A stretch of 40,197 nt of DNA from Clostridia bacterium (GCA_017545225.1 JAFWPR010000060.1:1-40197), one strand, 5' to 3'. Numbered from the stretch's first letter, positions 18,297 to 26,440 are shown. Notes: generated by a model not told the origin, from the letters alone. Made by a program: numbers and translations.

Positions 18297-18327
18297 AAAA
18301 GATCCCCGGCAAATGCCGGGGATCTTT
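18297..18327 (-). terminator. Terminator after the solute-binding lipoprotein gene
   Basis: GATCCCCGGC and its complement form a stem with a short loop. On the minus strand the stem ends in TTTT. It follows the stop codon at 18333 by a few bases. Confidence 0.8.
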
Positions 18328-18332
18328 CAATT

Positions 18333-19820
18333 TCAGTCGTTGTCGAGCAGATTGACGAGTTCCTTGATGTATATTCCGACGACTCTTGCGTTCGATTTGT
18401 AGTCGGACGCGAAATTGGAATTGTCGTAGGTGAAGCCGCGTCTGAGCGCCTTGATGAAATCGCCGAGGTTGTCGATATCTCCTCCGCAGTACAGGTCTGC
18501 CATATCGTAGACCTTGCTTGAGAAAATGATGTCGAGCATATCGGCGGACTCAAGGTCGAAGATCGACTGCGCCTTGAGGAGTTTGTCGTAGTACGCATCT
18601 TTAACGTAGATCTGCGACAGCGCCGCCATCGCCTCGGTTATCCTGCCGATCATTTCGACGTCGCTCGCCGTTTTGAGAACGTAGACCGCGCCGATCGACC
18701 ACGATGAAGCGGAGCAGTAATAATTCGCCTGGCTTTCCGTCAGCTTCGGGATCGGAAGGATACCGAACGGAACGTCGTATTCCCTCATATACTCGGCGGC
18801 TGCGCTCGTCGGGAAGTGGAACAGCGCGCGGTCTGAGGTGAACAGTTCCTCAACGGTAAGTCCGTATTTTTCGTCGAAATCCATTCCGTCTTTCGGATCC
18901 TCGAACGCCGTCTGAGCGGGGCTCGAGAAAACGGGGACTATCTTGTCGGAGAGGTCCGAGTACTCTCTCGGCAGCGTACTCTCCACGTAGGGAAGTCCTT
19001 CCTCGTCAAATTTAGTTATCGTATACCCCGCGCCGAACATGAACGGGATACCCTCGGGAGCGGCGTATCTGTAAACGCCGTCGCCGCTCGAGTTTTCGGG
19101 GATACGGCCTGCGATCTCGAACATCTTGTCGATCGTCCATTTCCCCTCTTTAACGGAATCGTAGAGCTCGCTGTCGTCAATGCCGAACATCGCGGTCACC
19201 CTCTTGTTGAAGATAACGACGTTCGTGTCCAGATAGTTGAAGACGTTGATCGGACCCATGAGAAAATACAGTTTTCCCCTGATGGAGTAGTTCGTTCCGA
19301 TCGACTGGTTCCACCATTGCTGACTCAGATCGACGTTGTCGAGATCCTGGACTTCGTGAAGGACTCCGGCGTTGAGCGTCGGTCTTCCGACCGATCTGAC
19401 GTAACCGTTCACGAGGTCGAACGAGTCTCCGCCCGCCATGACCTCGTCGATCATAGTCTGTTTGACTTCCTCGCTTCCGTCGAGGTGGACGTTCTCCCAG
19501 TCGACGCCGAACAGAGAGACGATGTCGCGCTGACGGTAGTAGAGCGCGTCGCTCGTGATCTCGCCGATCTCTTCCTCTTTAGCGGGGAAGTTTTCGGACT
19601 GTCCGCCCAGATAGACGAACGATCTGCCGTTGTAGTCCACTTCGGACGCGAGGCCCTCCGCGTAGGAGCGGATCTCGGCGGTCTCTTCGGGCTCGACGTA
19701 TTCCGAACCCTGCGTGACCGTCTCGGATTCCGTCTCGGCGGGCTTGTTCTTGTCACATCCGGCGAAGACGCTCAGTATCAAAGTGCAGAGAATGAAGAGG
19801 GAAACGATCCTTCTTTTCAT
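18333..19820 (-). CDS. ABC-type extracellular solute-binding lipoprotein (family 1 type)
   Basis: 495 aa. The signal ends in lipobox VFAGC with Cys22, followed by a Thr/Glu-rich linker (about 25-50) typical of tethered binding proteins in Gram-positives. The remainder has the segment pattern of large sugar-binding proteins: an early YNGRSFVYLGG strand, GDSFDLVNGYVRS for the first lobe, and SWSIGAVYVLKTAS late in the protein. GGAGGTG lies 5 bases before the ATG. No permease or ATPase gene is adjacent: the gene has its own promoter and terminator, so it is a single-gene unit whose transporter lies elsewhere. Its place beside the surface glycan genes suggests a sugar or oligosaccharide ligand, which is inference. 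Confidence 0.85.
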   Translation of the reverse strand: MKRRIVSLFILCTLILSVFAGCDKNKPAETESETVTQGSEYVEPEETAEIRSYAEGLASEVDYNGRSFVYLGGQSENFPAKEEEIGEITSDALYYRQRDIVSLFGVDWENVHLDGSEEVKQTMIDEVMAGGDSFDLVNGYVRSVGRPTLNAGVLHEVQDLDNVDLSQQWWNQSIGTNYSIRGKLYFLMGPINVFNYLDTNVVIFNKRVTAMFGIDDSELYDSVKEGKWTIDKMFEIAGRIPENSSGDGVYRYAAPEGIPFMFGAGYTITKFDEEGLPYVESTLPREYSDLSDKIVPVFSSPAQTAFEDPKDGMDFDEKYGLTVEELFTSDRALFHFPTSAAAEYMREYDVPFGILPIPKLTESQANYYCSASSWSIGAVYVLKTASDVEMIGRITEAMAALSQIYVKDAYYDKLLKAQSIFDLESADMLDIIFSSKVYDMADLYCGGDIDNLGDFIKALRRGFTYDNSNFASDYKSNARVVGIYIKELVNLLDND

Positions 19821-19850
19821 AACGCCACCTCCGTGTTTTGGTATAACGAT

Positions 19851-19878
19851 ATTATATCATATATTTCTGAAATTGCAA
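19851..19878 (-). promoter_or_regulatory. Promoter for the solute-binding lipoprotein
   Basis: Minus strand TTGCAA (19873-19878), 16-base spacer ending TGA, TATAAT (19851-19856). GATATAATATC around the -10 is itself palindromic. Confidence 0.7.
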
Positions 19879-19883
19879 AGAAA

Positions 19884-19915
19884 AAGAACGGCTCCGCGAC
19901 AGCGAAGCCGTTCTT
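19884..19915 (-). terminator. Terminator of the metY-cysK operon
   Basis: AAGAACGGCT pairs with AGCCGTTCTT around a 12-base loop, and on the minus strand the stem leads into CTTTTTC. It sits just after the cysK stop at 19924. Confidence 0.75.
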
Positions 19916-19923
19916 TCGTCTTT

Positions 19924-20862
19924 TCATTCGGTAAACAACGGAGTTGAGTAGTACCTGTCTCCGCTGTCCGGGAGCAGCGCGACGATCGTTTTACCTTTGT
20001 TCTCCGGTTTCTTCGCCAGTTCGGTCGCTGCGTACAGAGCAGCGCCGGACGAGATGCCCACGGAGATGCCTTCCTTTTTCGCGAGCAGTTTCGCCGTAGC
20101 GAACGCGTCCTCGTTTGCGACGGGGAAGACCTCGTCGTAAACCGCCGTGTTCAGGACGTCGGGAACGAACCCCGCGCCGATCCCCTGGATCTTGTGCGGA
20201 CCCGATTTACCTTCGGAAAGGACGGGTGAGGTCGCGGGCTCTACCGCCACGACTTTGACGGACGGTTTCTGCTCTTTCAGGTATTCGCCCGTTCCGGTGA
20301 CCGTTCCGCCCGTTCCGACGCCCGCGACGAAGATATCGACCGCGCCGTCGGTGTCGCGCCAGATCTCGGGGCCCGTCGTCGCCTTGTGGATCGCGGGGTT
20401 CGCGGGATTTACGAACTGACCGGGGATAAAGCTGTTCGGGATCTCGGCGGCGAGTTCGTCCGCCTTGGCGATCGCGCCCTTCATACCTTTCGTTCCCTCG
20501 GTCAGGACGATCTCCGCGCCGTACGCTTTCAGGATGTTTCGCCTTTCAACGCTCATCGTCTCGGGCATCGTGAGGATGATGCGGTAGCCTTTCGCCGCGG
20601 CGATCGCGGCGAGGCCGATCCCGGTGTTGCCCGAGGTCGGTTCGATAATGACGGAGCCCTCTTTGAGAAGGCCTTTTTCCTCCGCGTCCTCGATCATCGC
20701 TTTAGCGATCCTGTCCTTGACGCTTCCGGCGGGATTGAAGTATTCGAGTTTGACGATCAGGGTCGCCTCGAGTCCGAGTTCACGTTCAAGATTGACCGTC
20801 TCGACGAGCGGGGTGTTTCCTATAAGTCCGAGTGTTCCTTTGTAAACGTTAGCCATTTTCAT
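19924..20862 (-). CDS. cysK: Cysteine synthase (O-acetylserine sulfhydrylase)
   Basis: 312 aa, a typical length. It makes cysteine from O-acetylserine and sulfide with PLP in the cytoplasm. NPAGSVKDR places the PLP lysine at about Lys49; PTSGNTG (about 75-81) is the substrate and phosphate-proximal loop; [11 protein letters not shown] near 186 binds the PLP phosphate. The start at 20862 has GGAGATAA directly upstream; ATG at 20856 would be too far from it. It follows metY by 24 bp on the same strand, so both should be read from the promoter at 22322-22350. The iscS/iscU genes divergent from this operon use the cysteine it makes. Confidence 0.95.
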   Translation of the reverse strand: MKMANVYKGTLGLIGNTPLVETVNLERELGLEATLIVKLEYFNPAGSVKDRIAKAMIEDAEEKGLLKEGSVIIEPTSGNTGIGLAAIAAAKGYRIILTMPETMSVERRNILKAYGAEIVLTEGTKGMKGAIAKADELAAEIPNSFIPGQFVNPANPAIHKATTGPEIWRDTDGAVDIFVAGVGTGGTVTGTGEYLKEQKPSVKVVAVEPATSPVLSEGKSGPHKIQGIGAGFVPDVLNTAVYDEVFPVANEDAFATAKLLAKKEGISVGISSGAALYAATELAKKPENKGKTIVALLPDSGDRYYSTPLFTE

Positions 20863-20886
20863 TTATCTCCTTTTTTTTTATCCGTT

Positions 20887-22173
20887 TTATTTCAGAGCGG
20901 CGAAGCCGGCGTCCAGATCGGCGATGATATCGTCGATGTGCTCCGTGCCTATCGAGAGGCGGATCGTGCTCTGCCTTATGCCGTTCGCTTCGAGTTCTTC
21001 GTCAGAGAGCTGGGAGTGCGTCGTCGACGCGGGGTGGATGACGAGCGATTTTACGTCGGCGACGTTTGCGAGCAGGGAAAAGATCTTCAAATTATCGATG
21101 AACTTCCACGCTTCTTCCCGACCGCCCTTGACGTCGAACGTGAAGATCGACGCGCCTCCGTTCGGGAAATACTTCTGATACAGCGCGTGCTGCGGATGAT
21201 CGGGAAGAGAAGGGTGATTGACTTTTTCTACGAGAGGGTGATCCCTGAGGTATTCGACGACCTTCTTCGTGTTTTCCGCGTGCCGCTCAAGGCGGAGCTA
21301 GAGCGTTTCGACGCCCTGCAGGAGCAGAAACGCGTTGAACGGGGAGATCGCCGCGCCCGTGTCGCGAAGAAGGATCGCGCGGATGTAAGTCACGAAAGCA
21401 GCCGGACCGACGGCCTCCGCGAACGATACGCCGTGGTAACTCGGGTTCGGCTTCGCTATCGGCGCGTATCTGTCCGCCGCGCCTTTCCAGTCGAACTTGC
21501 CGCCGTCTACGATGACGCCGCCGAGCGTCGTTCCGTGACCGCCGAGGAATTTCGTTGCCGAGTGGACTACGATATCCGCCCCGTGTTCAAGCGGACGGAT
21601 GAGGTACGGCGTGCCGAACGTGTTGTCGATCACGACCGGGATCCCGTTGTCGTGAGCGATCTTCGAGACCGCCTCGATATCGGGGATGTCGCTGTTCGGA
21701 TTGCCGAGGGTTTCGATGAAGATCGCTTTCGTGTTCGGCCTGATCGCACCTTTGACTTCGTCGAGGTCGTGTATATCGACGAACGTCGTTTCTATCCCGT
21801 ACTGAGGGAGGGTATGGGCGAGCAGGTTGAAGCTGCCGCCGTAGATCGTCTTCTGCGCTACGATATGTTCGCCCTTTTGAGCCAGAGCTTCGATCGTATA
21901 GGTGATCGCCGCCGCGCCGGACGCGAGAGCGAGAGCCGCGACGCCGCCCTCGAGAGCGGCGACTCTCTTTTCGAGAACGTCCTGGGTGGAATTCGTCAGT
22001 CTGCCGTAGATGTTGCCCGCGTCGGCGAGGCCGAAGCGAGCCGCGGCGTGTGCGCTGTTGCGGAATACGTAGGAAGTGGTCTGATAGATCGGGACCGCGC
22101 GCGAATCGGTCGCGGGATCGGCCTGCTCCTGACCGACGTGGAGCTGAAGAGTTTCGAATTTATAGTTGCTCAT
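20887..22173 (-). pseudogene. metY: O-acetylhomoserine sulfhydrylase interrupted by an in-frame TAG
   Basis: The frame runs 428 codons with one internal TAG at codon 292 (21298-21300). The 291 residues before it are a Cys/Met-metabolism PLP enzyme: [26 protein letters not shown], and [15 protein letters not shown] with the PLP lysine at about 208. The frame continues after TAG with LRLERHAENTKKVVEYL, PNGGASIFTFDVKGG and a normal C-terminus (HPASTTHSQLSDEE, then QSTIRLSIGTEH, ending AALK), so nothing else is lost. In relatives the interrupted position lies in an E-T-L-x-L-R segment, often Ser, and TCG to TAG is a single change. It makes homocysteine from O-acetylhomoserine and sulfide. It could be a nonsense mutant, an assembly error, or read through or recoded. 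Start at 22173 with GAGGT 7 bases upstream. Confidence 0.9.
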
Positions 22174-22220
22174 TGTTTTACCTCATTTCAATTTTATATA
22201 GGAAACCTGCGTTATCTGCC

Positions 22221-22286
22221 TCAACATCGGCGCATTCGCTCGCGCAGGGTATATTCTTTTCTGAGTGTATCAAACCGTGTTTTCAT
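22221..22286 (-). CDS. 21-codon leader ORF ending in Cys, in the metY 5' leader
   Basis: ATG at 22286, TGA at 22221-22223, with AAGGTGA five bases upstream. The product starts MKTRFDTLRKEY and ends RMRRC, so the only Cys codon (TGT) directly precedes the stop. It lies wholly inside the roughly 140-base leader of a sulfur-assimilation operon. On the + strand numbering, CGCAGG (22243-22248, within the ORF) can pair with CCTGCG (22206-22211, just after it), while the overlapping GCGC (22242-22245) can instead pair with GCGC at 22230-22233. This is the layout of a translation-coupled attenuator that would sense cysteine or Cys-tRNA. The role is inferred; I do not recognise the peptide. Confidence 0.55.
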   Translation of the reverse strand: MKTRFDTLRKEYTLRERMRRC

Positions 22287-22300
22287 TTCATTCACCTTGT

Positions 22301-22314
22301 AATCCTATAGGATT
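22301..22314. promoter_or_regulatory. Perfect palindrome at the metY start point, possible Rrf2/CymR-type operator
   Basis: AATCCTATAGGATT is a perfect 14-base palindrome that begins about 8 bases downstream of the metY -10 box, covering the expected transcription start. Its right half, ATAGGATTA, is close to the ATMGGAATTA half reported for Bacillus CymR boxes as I recall them. The rrf2 gene next door is the obvious candidate repressor. Confidence 0.5.
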
Positions 22315-22321
22315 TGTAGGT

Positions 22322-22350
22322 ATTATATCACCGGCTTTTCAGTTTGTCAA
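22322..22350 (-). promoter_or_regulatory. Promoter of the metY-cysK operon
   Basis: Minus strand TTGACA (22345-22350), 17-base spacer ending TGA, TATAAT (22322-22327): a near-perfect consensus promoter with an extended -10. Confidence 0.85.
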
Positions 22351-22386
22351 CAAAAAAACGAAAAAAAATAAAAAAATTTTTATTTG

Positions 22387-22419
22387 CCTATTGACAGGGT
22401 AGGTTTTTAAGGGTATACT
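22387..22419 (+). promoter_or_regulatory. Promoter of the rrf2-iscS-iscU operon with overlapping CCTA/TAGG inverted repeat
   Basis: TTGACA (22391-22396), 17-base spacer, TATACT (22414-22419). CCTA (22387-22390) and TAGG (22400-22403) bracket the -35 box as an inverted repeat, the same half-sites found in the metY palindrome. This suggests one regulator for both divergent operons, with autoregulation of rrf2. Confidence 0.75.
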
Positions 22420-22476
22420 ATTGCATAGTGAAAAGATAGGCGAATATTGAAACCGAAAAATCGAGAGGTGATTTAA

Positions 22477-22920
22477 ATGATGGTCTCGACTCGCGGACGT
22501 TACGCTTTGCGTCTTCTGCTCGATATCGCCGAGTATCAGGACGCCGACGGATTCGTTCCCCTCAAGGACGCCGCCGAGAGGCAGGAGATTTCAAAAAAAT
22601 ACGCCGAACAGATCGTCACGATCCCCGGCGTTTCGCTGATCCTCGAATCAAAAGGCGGGAAGAACGGAGGCTACCGCCTCTCGAAATCCCCGTCCGAGTG
22701 CACGGTCGGCGAGATAATCCATGCGGCGGAGGGATCGCTGAGTCCGGTTTCCTGCATCGCGGACGGCAGCGTCGCGTGCGACAGAAGAGCGACGTGCGCC
22801 GTCATGTCCGTGTGGCAGGGACTTGACAACGTGATCAACGAATATCTCGACGGCATCACCCTGCAGGATCTTCTCGATAAAAAAGCGTCTTTCGACGGCG
22901 GCAACGATTACGTTATCTGA
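22477..22920 (+). CDS. Rrf2-family transcriptional regulator with three-Cys cluster site (IscR/CymR-like)
   Basis: 147 aa. The N-terminal winged helix starts STRGRYALRLLLDIAEY, with the recognition region EISKKYAEQIV and the wing KGGKNGGYRL, all typical of Rrf2 proteins. Cys93, Cys101 and Cys107 lie in the C-x7-C-x5-C arrangement used by IscR to hold a [2Fe-2S] cluster; IscR itself has C-x5-C-x5-C. CymR, the Bacillus cysteine regulator, lacks these cysteines. It probably senses Fe-S status and adjusts iscS-iscU, and perhaps metY-cysK. GAGAGGTGA lies five bases before the ATG at 22477. It heads the operon, with iscS 34 bp downstream. Confidence 0.92.
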   Translation: MMVSTRGRYALRLLLDIAEYQDADGFVPLKDAAERQEISKKYAEQIVTIPGVSLILESKGGKNGGYRLSKSPSECTVGEIIHAAEGSLSPVSCIADGSVACDRRATCAVMSVWQGLDNVINEYLDGITLQDLLDKKASFDGGNDYVI

Positions 22921-22954
22921 TCAGAATAACCCATCCGGAGGATATATAAATAAA

Positions 22955-24154
22955 ATGAACGGAAAAACGATCTACCTTGACAACGCAGCGACGACGAAAA
23001 TGTCGAAAACGGCGATCGAAGCGATGACGCCGTATTTCGATACGATATACGGAAACCCCTCGAGCCTGCATTCCGTGGGACAGGAGGCGGCGGAAGCGCT
23101 CGCCGACGCGAGAGAGCGCATCGCCCGCTGCATCGGCGCGGAATCTCGCGAGATCACCTTTACTTCCGGCGGCAGCGAGGCGGACAATCAGGCGATAGTC
23201 TCCGCCGCAAGGATCGGGGAGAAAAAAGGGAAGAAGCATATAGTCTCGACCGCGATCGAGCATCACGCGGTCCTTCACACGCTGAACAAGCTCGAAAAAG
23301 AGGGCTTCGAGATCACTCTGCTCCCGGTAGGCGAGCGTGGAATAGTAACACCCGAACAGGTGAAAGACGCGATCCGCGAGGACACCTGCCTCGTCACGGT
23401 GATGTTTGCGAACAACGAGATCGGAACGATCCAGCCGATCGAAAAGATCGGCGCGGTCTGCCGCGAGGCGGGCGTCCCGTTCCACACCGACGCGGTGCAG
23501 GCGGCGGGCCATCTCAGAATAAACGTCGCTGAGCAGAATATCGACCTTCTGTCGATCTCGGCTCACAAGTTCCACGGTCCCAAGGGGATCGGCGTTCTGT
23601 ACGCCAAAAAAGGTTTCCGCCTCACGAATATCATCGAGGGCGGCGCGCAGGAGCGCGGAAAGAGAGCCGGCACAGAGAACGTCCCCGCGATCGTCGGCAT
23701 GGCGGCGGCGCTCGAAGAGGCGTGCTCCCGCATGGACGAGAACGCGAAGAAGCTCTCCGCTATGCGCGACCGGCTGATCGCCGAGCTTTCAAAGATCCCG
23801 CACTCCGTCCTGAACGGCGACGCGGAGAACAGACTGCCCGGAAACGTGAACTTCTGCTTCGAGGGCATCGAGGGCGAATCGCTCCTTCTGCTCCTTGACG
23901 ACAAGGGAGTCTGCGCGTCCTCCGGTTCCGCCTGCACGTCCGGATCGCTCGACCCGAGCCACGTCCTTCTCGCGATAGGAAGACCGCACGAGATCGCGCA
24001 CGGCTCGCTGCGTCTCTCGCTGTCCGAGGAAAACACGGACGAGGAGATCGACAGGACGATCGGAGCGGTCACGGAAGTCGTCGGGTATCTGAGAAATATG
24101 TCGCCCGTCTGGCGCGACCTTGTGGCAGGCAAAAAAGAATTCATCACAAAGTGA
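22955..24154 (+). CDS. iscS: Cysteine desulfurase (IscS/NifS family)
   Basis: 399 aa, a full-length class I desulfurase. It takes sulfur from cysteine and passes it to the scaffold protein encoded next to it. The start region YLDNAATTKMS is classic. Lys205 in SISAHKFHGPKG is the PLP lysine. Cys327 in SSGSACTSGSLDPSH is the persulfide-forming catalytic cysteine, in the long-loop arrangement of IscS. HHAVLHTL (103-110) supplies the PLP-stacking histidine. GGAGG is about 13 bases before the ATG, a wide spacing, so the start is moderately sure. iscU follows 11 bp downstream. Confidence 0.95.
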   Translation: MNGKTIYLDNAATTKMSKTAIEAMTPYFDTIYGNPSSLHSVGQEAAEALADARERIARCIGAESREITFTSGGSEADNQAIVSAARIGEKKGKKHIVSTAIEHHAVLHTLNKLEKEGFEITLLPVGERGIVTPEQVKDAIREDTCLVTVMFANNEIGTIQPIEKIGAVCREAGVPFHTDAVQAAGHLRINVAEQNIDLLSISAHKFHGPKGIGVLYAKKGFRLTNIIEGGAQERGKRAGTENVPAIVGMAAALEEACSRMDENAKKLSAMRDRLIAELSKIPHSVLNGDAENRLPGNVNFCFEGIEGESLLLLLDDKGVCASSGSACTSGSLDPSHVLLAIGRPHEIAHGSLRLSLSEENTDEEIDRTIGAVTEVVGYLRNMSPVWRDLVAGKKEFITK

Positions 24155-24165
24155 GGTAAGTTGAT

Positions 24166-24600
24166 ATGGCACTGTACAGCGAAAAGGTAATGGATCACTT
24201 CAGAAATCCGAGAAACGTCGGCGTGATCGAAGACGCGGACGGAGTCGGCGAGGTCGGCAACGCGAAATGCGGCGACATAATGAAAATCTATCTGAAAATA
24301 GAAGACGATATAATAAAAGACGTCAAATTCGAGACGTTCGGATGCGGTTCGGCGATCGCGTCGAGCTCGATGGCGACCGAACTGATCAAGGGCAAACCGG
24401 TGTCCGAGGCGCTCACCTTGACGAACAAGGCGGTCGCCGAGGCTCTCGACGGCCTTCCGGCGCACAAGCTGCACTGTTCCGTCCTCGCTGAGGAGGCGAT
24501 CAAGAAGGCGCTTCAGGACTATTACGAGAGTCACGGGATAGAGTACGATCACAGCCTCTTCCCGGACTGCGAGGGCTGCGGCCACTGCTGTGACGTTTGA
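24166..24600 (+). CDS. iscU: Fe-S cluster assembly scaffold (IscU/NifU N-terminal type)
   Basis: 144 aa. Ligand residues are present: Cys35 with Asp37 (NAKCGDIM), Cys60 (FGCGSAIASSS), and His103-Cys104 (KLHCSVLAEEAI). It builds [2Fe-2S]/[4Fe-4S] clusters with sulfur from the upstream desulfurase. The C-terminus adds a Cys-rich tail CEGCGHCC, a feature of clostridial IscU-like proteins rather than E. coli IscU. No hscA/hscB or ferredoxin follows, so the operon is the short rrf2-iscS-iscU form common in Clostridia. It ends at a strong terminator. Confidence 0.95.
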   Translation: MALYSEKVMDHFRNPRNVGVIEDADGVGEVGNAKCGDIMKIYLKIEDDIIKDVKFETFGCGSAIASSSMATELIKGKPVSEALTLTNKAVAEALDGLPAHKLHCSVLAEEAIKKALQDYYESHGIEYDHSLFPDCEGCGHCCDV

Positions 24601-24613
24601 TCAAACGAAAGAA

Positions 24614-24647
24614 AAAAGACCGCGTTTCGTGAGAAACGCGGTCTTTT
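24614..24647. terminator. Bidirectional terminator between iscU and the SLH-GH88/105 gene
   Basis: AAAAGACCGCGTTTC pairs with its full complement around a GTGA loop. It has A on the left and T on the right, so it can serve both convergent genes. Confidence 0.9.
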
Positions 24648-24690
24648 GCGTTATAAATAACGGATCGTCTCACCCGGTAACGGCCTCCGC

Positions 24691-26328
24691 TCAATTCAGC
24701 GTTCTGAGGTACGACGCAAGGAAGGCGAGAGTCGCGCCCTGACCGAGATGAGTGTTGAGATCGTATTCGCTGCTGTACACGTGCCATCCTCCGGAGACGC
24801 CCGACGCCCCGTAAACCGCGCCGTCCTTAACGAAACCGAGCGATGACAGGGCCGTCTTTCCGACCGACGCGTCGGTCAGACCGGAAGCGCCGCCTTCCGC
24901 GGCTTTCAGATATCCCCACATGATAAGACCCGTTGCCGACGTGTCCGGCGGCAGCGACTTGTCGTTCAGAAAAGTTCCGAACATACCGTCGGATCTTTTC
25001 ATTTTAAGGGTCTTGGCTATGAAGTCGACGCATTCCGCGTTCAGTTCTTCGTCACCGCAGAAGCGTACGACCGATCCCATGGCGAGCATCAGCCAGCCCG
25101 TCCCGCGTCCCCACGCGAGGTCGCCTCCCGTCTTGCCCTCGACGGCGTTGTATCCGTGGTACGCGTATCCGAACTTTTTTATCACTCCGTGCTTGAGGTA
25201 GTTCCGTATCTGGAGCCGTGCGAGCTCCCCGATCTCCGCGTCGTTTGTCAGAGCGGCGTACCTTCCGAGGAAGATGCCGCAAAGGCCCGTTCCGTCGACG
25301 TAAACGTTGTCGGTCGTTTTTTCGTCTCCGGCCCTGCCGTATTCGATCTCGCCCTCGACGTCGGTCGGTACGGAGCGGATAACGGCGAGGATCTCCTCGC
25401 ACAGATCGAGATATCTTTTCTCTCCGGTAATCTCGTACATCTCGGCGAACACGTATCCGGCGGCGCCCGCCCATACCCCGTCGGGGTGCGTGTTCGGAAG
25501 TTCGGAGTGCGCTTCCGCGAAATCGAGGAATTCTTCAATAATACCGTATCTGCCGGCTTCGAACAGACCGATGAGAAGGATCCCGTCGTCGCTCCCGAAT
25601 AACTGAGCGCCGTTATTGAGCGCCTCGTCCATATAGCTTCTCAGCATATTTTCGGCTCCGTCCGCGATCTCTTCGACCGCCGCGTCGATCACGGAGGAGA
25701 TCTCTTCCTTTTCCCGCGCGTCGAACCGGGTGACGATCGCGGCGAACTGCTCGCGCGTCGCGCCGTCGCCGGGGGCGAGACGGCCTCCGTCCGTTCCTTT
25801 TATAAGACCTGCCGCGACCGCCCATCCGAGCGATTCCTCCGCCCAGTCGGAAACTTTTTCACAGTCGGGAAAGCTCCGGAGATCCGCGCTGCCCGGAACG
25901 GGGACAGGAGCGCCCGACGAAAAGCGGAACAGCATGGTGCTGAGCTGCTCGCGGGTGATGAGTTCGTCCGGACCGAACGTCGTTTCGGTAAGGCCTTTGA
26001 CTACGCCCGTTTCCTTCGCCCACGCTACGGCGTCCGTGTACCACTCTCCCGCAGGAACGTCGGTAAATCCGTCCGGCGCGGTCGGGGCGGGGGAGCCTTC
26101 GCGCCGCCACAGAACGGTCGCGACCATCGCGCGGGTAAGCGATCCCTCGGGATCGAATCTGCCGCCGCCGACGCCGTTCATATATCCGGCGCTTACGGAG
26201 TAGGAGATCGAAGACGCGCTCCACCTGCCGTCCTCGACGTCCGAAAAGCCGGAATCAGAGGCGGATACGGACGTAACGCATGACGCGATCATCAGAAGTG
26301 CGAAGATAAGCGATAACAGTTTTTTCAT
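24691..26328 (-). CDS. SLH-anchored GH88/GH105-like glycoside hydrolase (second copy)
   Basis: 545 aa, with signal peptide about 1-23 (ending VSA) and SLH domains at about 28-78, 88-138 and 148-205. The (alpha/alpha)6 domain (about 210-545) has VYVDGTGLCGIFLGRY and DLAWGRGTGWLML, matching the active-site segments of the GH88/GH105 class. Here an Asp precedes A-W-G-R-G, whereas the copy at 604-2241 has Glu then Met-Gly there, so the two may differ in substrate or rate. The C-termini also match (GASGVSGGWHVYSSEYDLNTHLGQGA here). GGGGAGA lies upstream of the ATG. It is convergent with iscU and probably a single-gene unit with its own promoter. It likely acts on unsaturated uronides made by surface lyases. 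Confidence 0.85.
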   Translation of the reverse strand: MKKLLSLIFALLMIASCVTSVSASDSGFSDVEDGRWSASSISYSVSAGYMNGVGGGRFDPEGSLTRAMVATVLWRREGSPAPTAPDGFTDVPAGEWYTDAVAWAKETGVVKGLTETTFGPDELITREQLSTMLFRFSSGAPVPVPGSADLRSFPDCEKVSDWAEESLGWAVAAGLIKGTDGGRLAPGDGATREQFAAIVTRFDAREKEEISSVIDAAVEEIADGAENMLRSYMDEALNNGAQLFGSDDGILLIGLFEAGRYGIIEEFLDFAEAHSELPNTHPDGVWAGAAGYVFAEMYEITGEKRYLDLCEEILAVIRSVPTDVEGEIEYGRAGDEKTTDNVYVDGTGLCGIFLGRYAALTNDAEIGELARLQIRNYLKHGVIKKFGYAYHGYNAVEGKTGGDLAWGRGTGWLMLAMGSVVRFCGDEELNAECVDFIAKTLKMKRSDGMFGTFLNDKSLPPDTSATGLIMWGYLKAAEGGASGLTDASVGKTALSSLGFVKDGAVYGASGVSGGWHVYSSEYDLNTHLGQGATLAFLASYLRTLN

Positions 26329-26362
26329 GGTCTTTCTCCCCGGTTAGTTTTGGCTCAAGTCC

Positions 26363-26391
26363 ATTATATCAAAGGAAAACTGATATTTCAA
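26363..26391 (-). promoter_or_regulatory. Promoter for the SLH-GH88/105 gene at 24691
   Basis: Minus strand TTGAAA (26386-26391), 17-base spacer ending TTTGA, TATAAT (26363-26368). Confidence 0.75.
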
Positions 26392-26440
26392 TGCTATTTT
26401 CACCGGTCCCCGCGGATACGAAACGAAGACCGTATAAAAT

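Noticed and set aside
20386..22302. Long open frame on the plus strand opposite metY and cysK
   Set aside because: The opposite strand encodes clear cysK and metY. The frame is Arg-rich with no recognisable domain or ribosome site, a usual shadow in GC-rich coding DNA.
22301..22314. Phage attachment site
   Set aside because: The palindrome lies exactly at the metY transcription start with no integrase gene or direct repeat in the window, so an operator is more likely.
22174..22315. T-box or SAM riboswitch before metY
   Set aside because: The leader is only about 140 bases and shows neither the T-box core TGGNACCGCG nor the SAM-I conserved helices. A short peptide-coding leader fits better.
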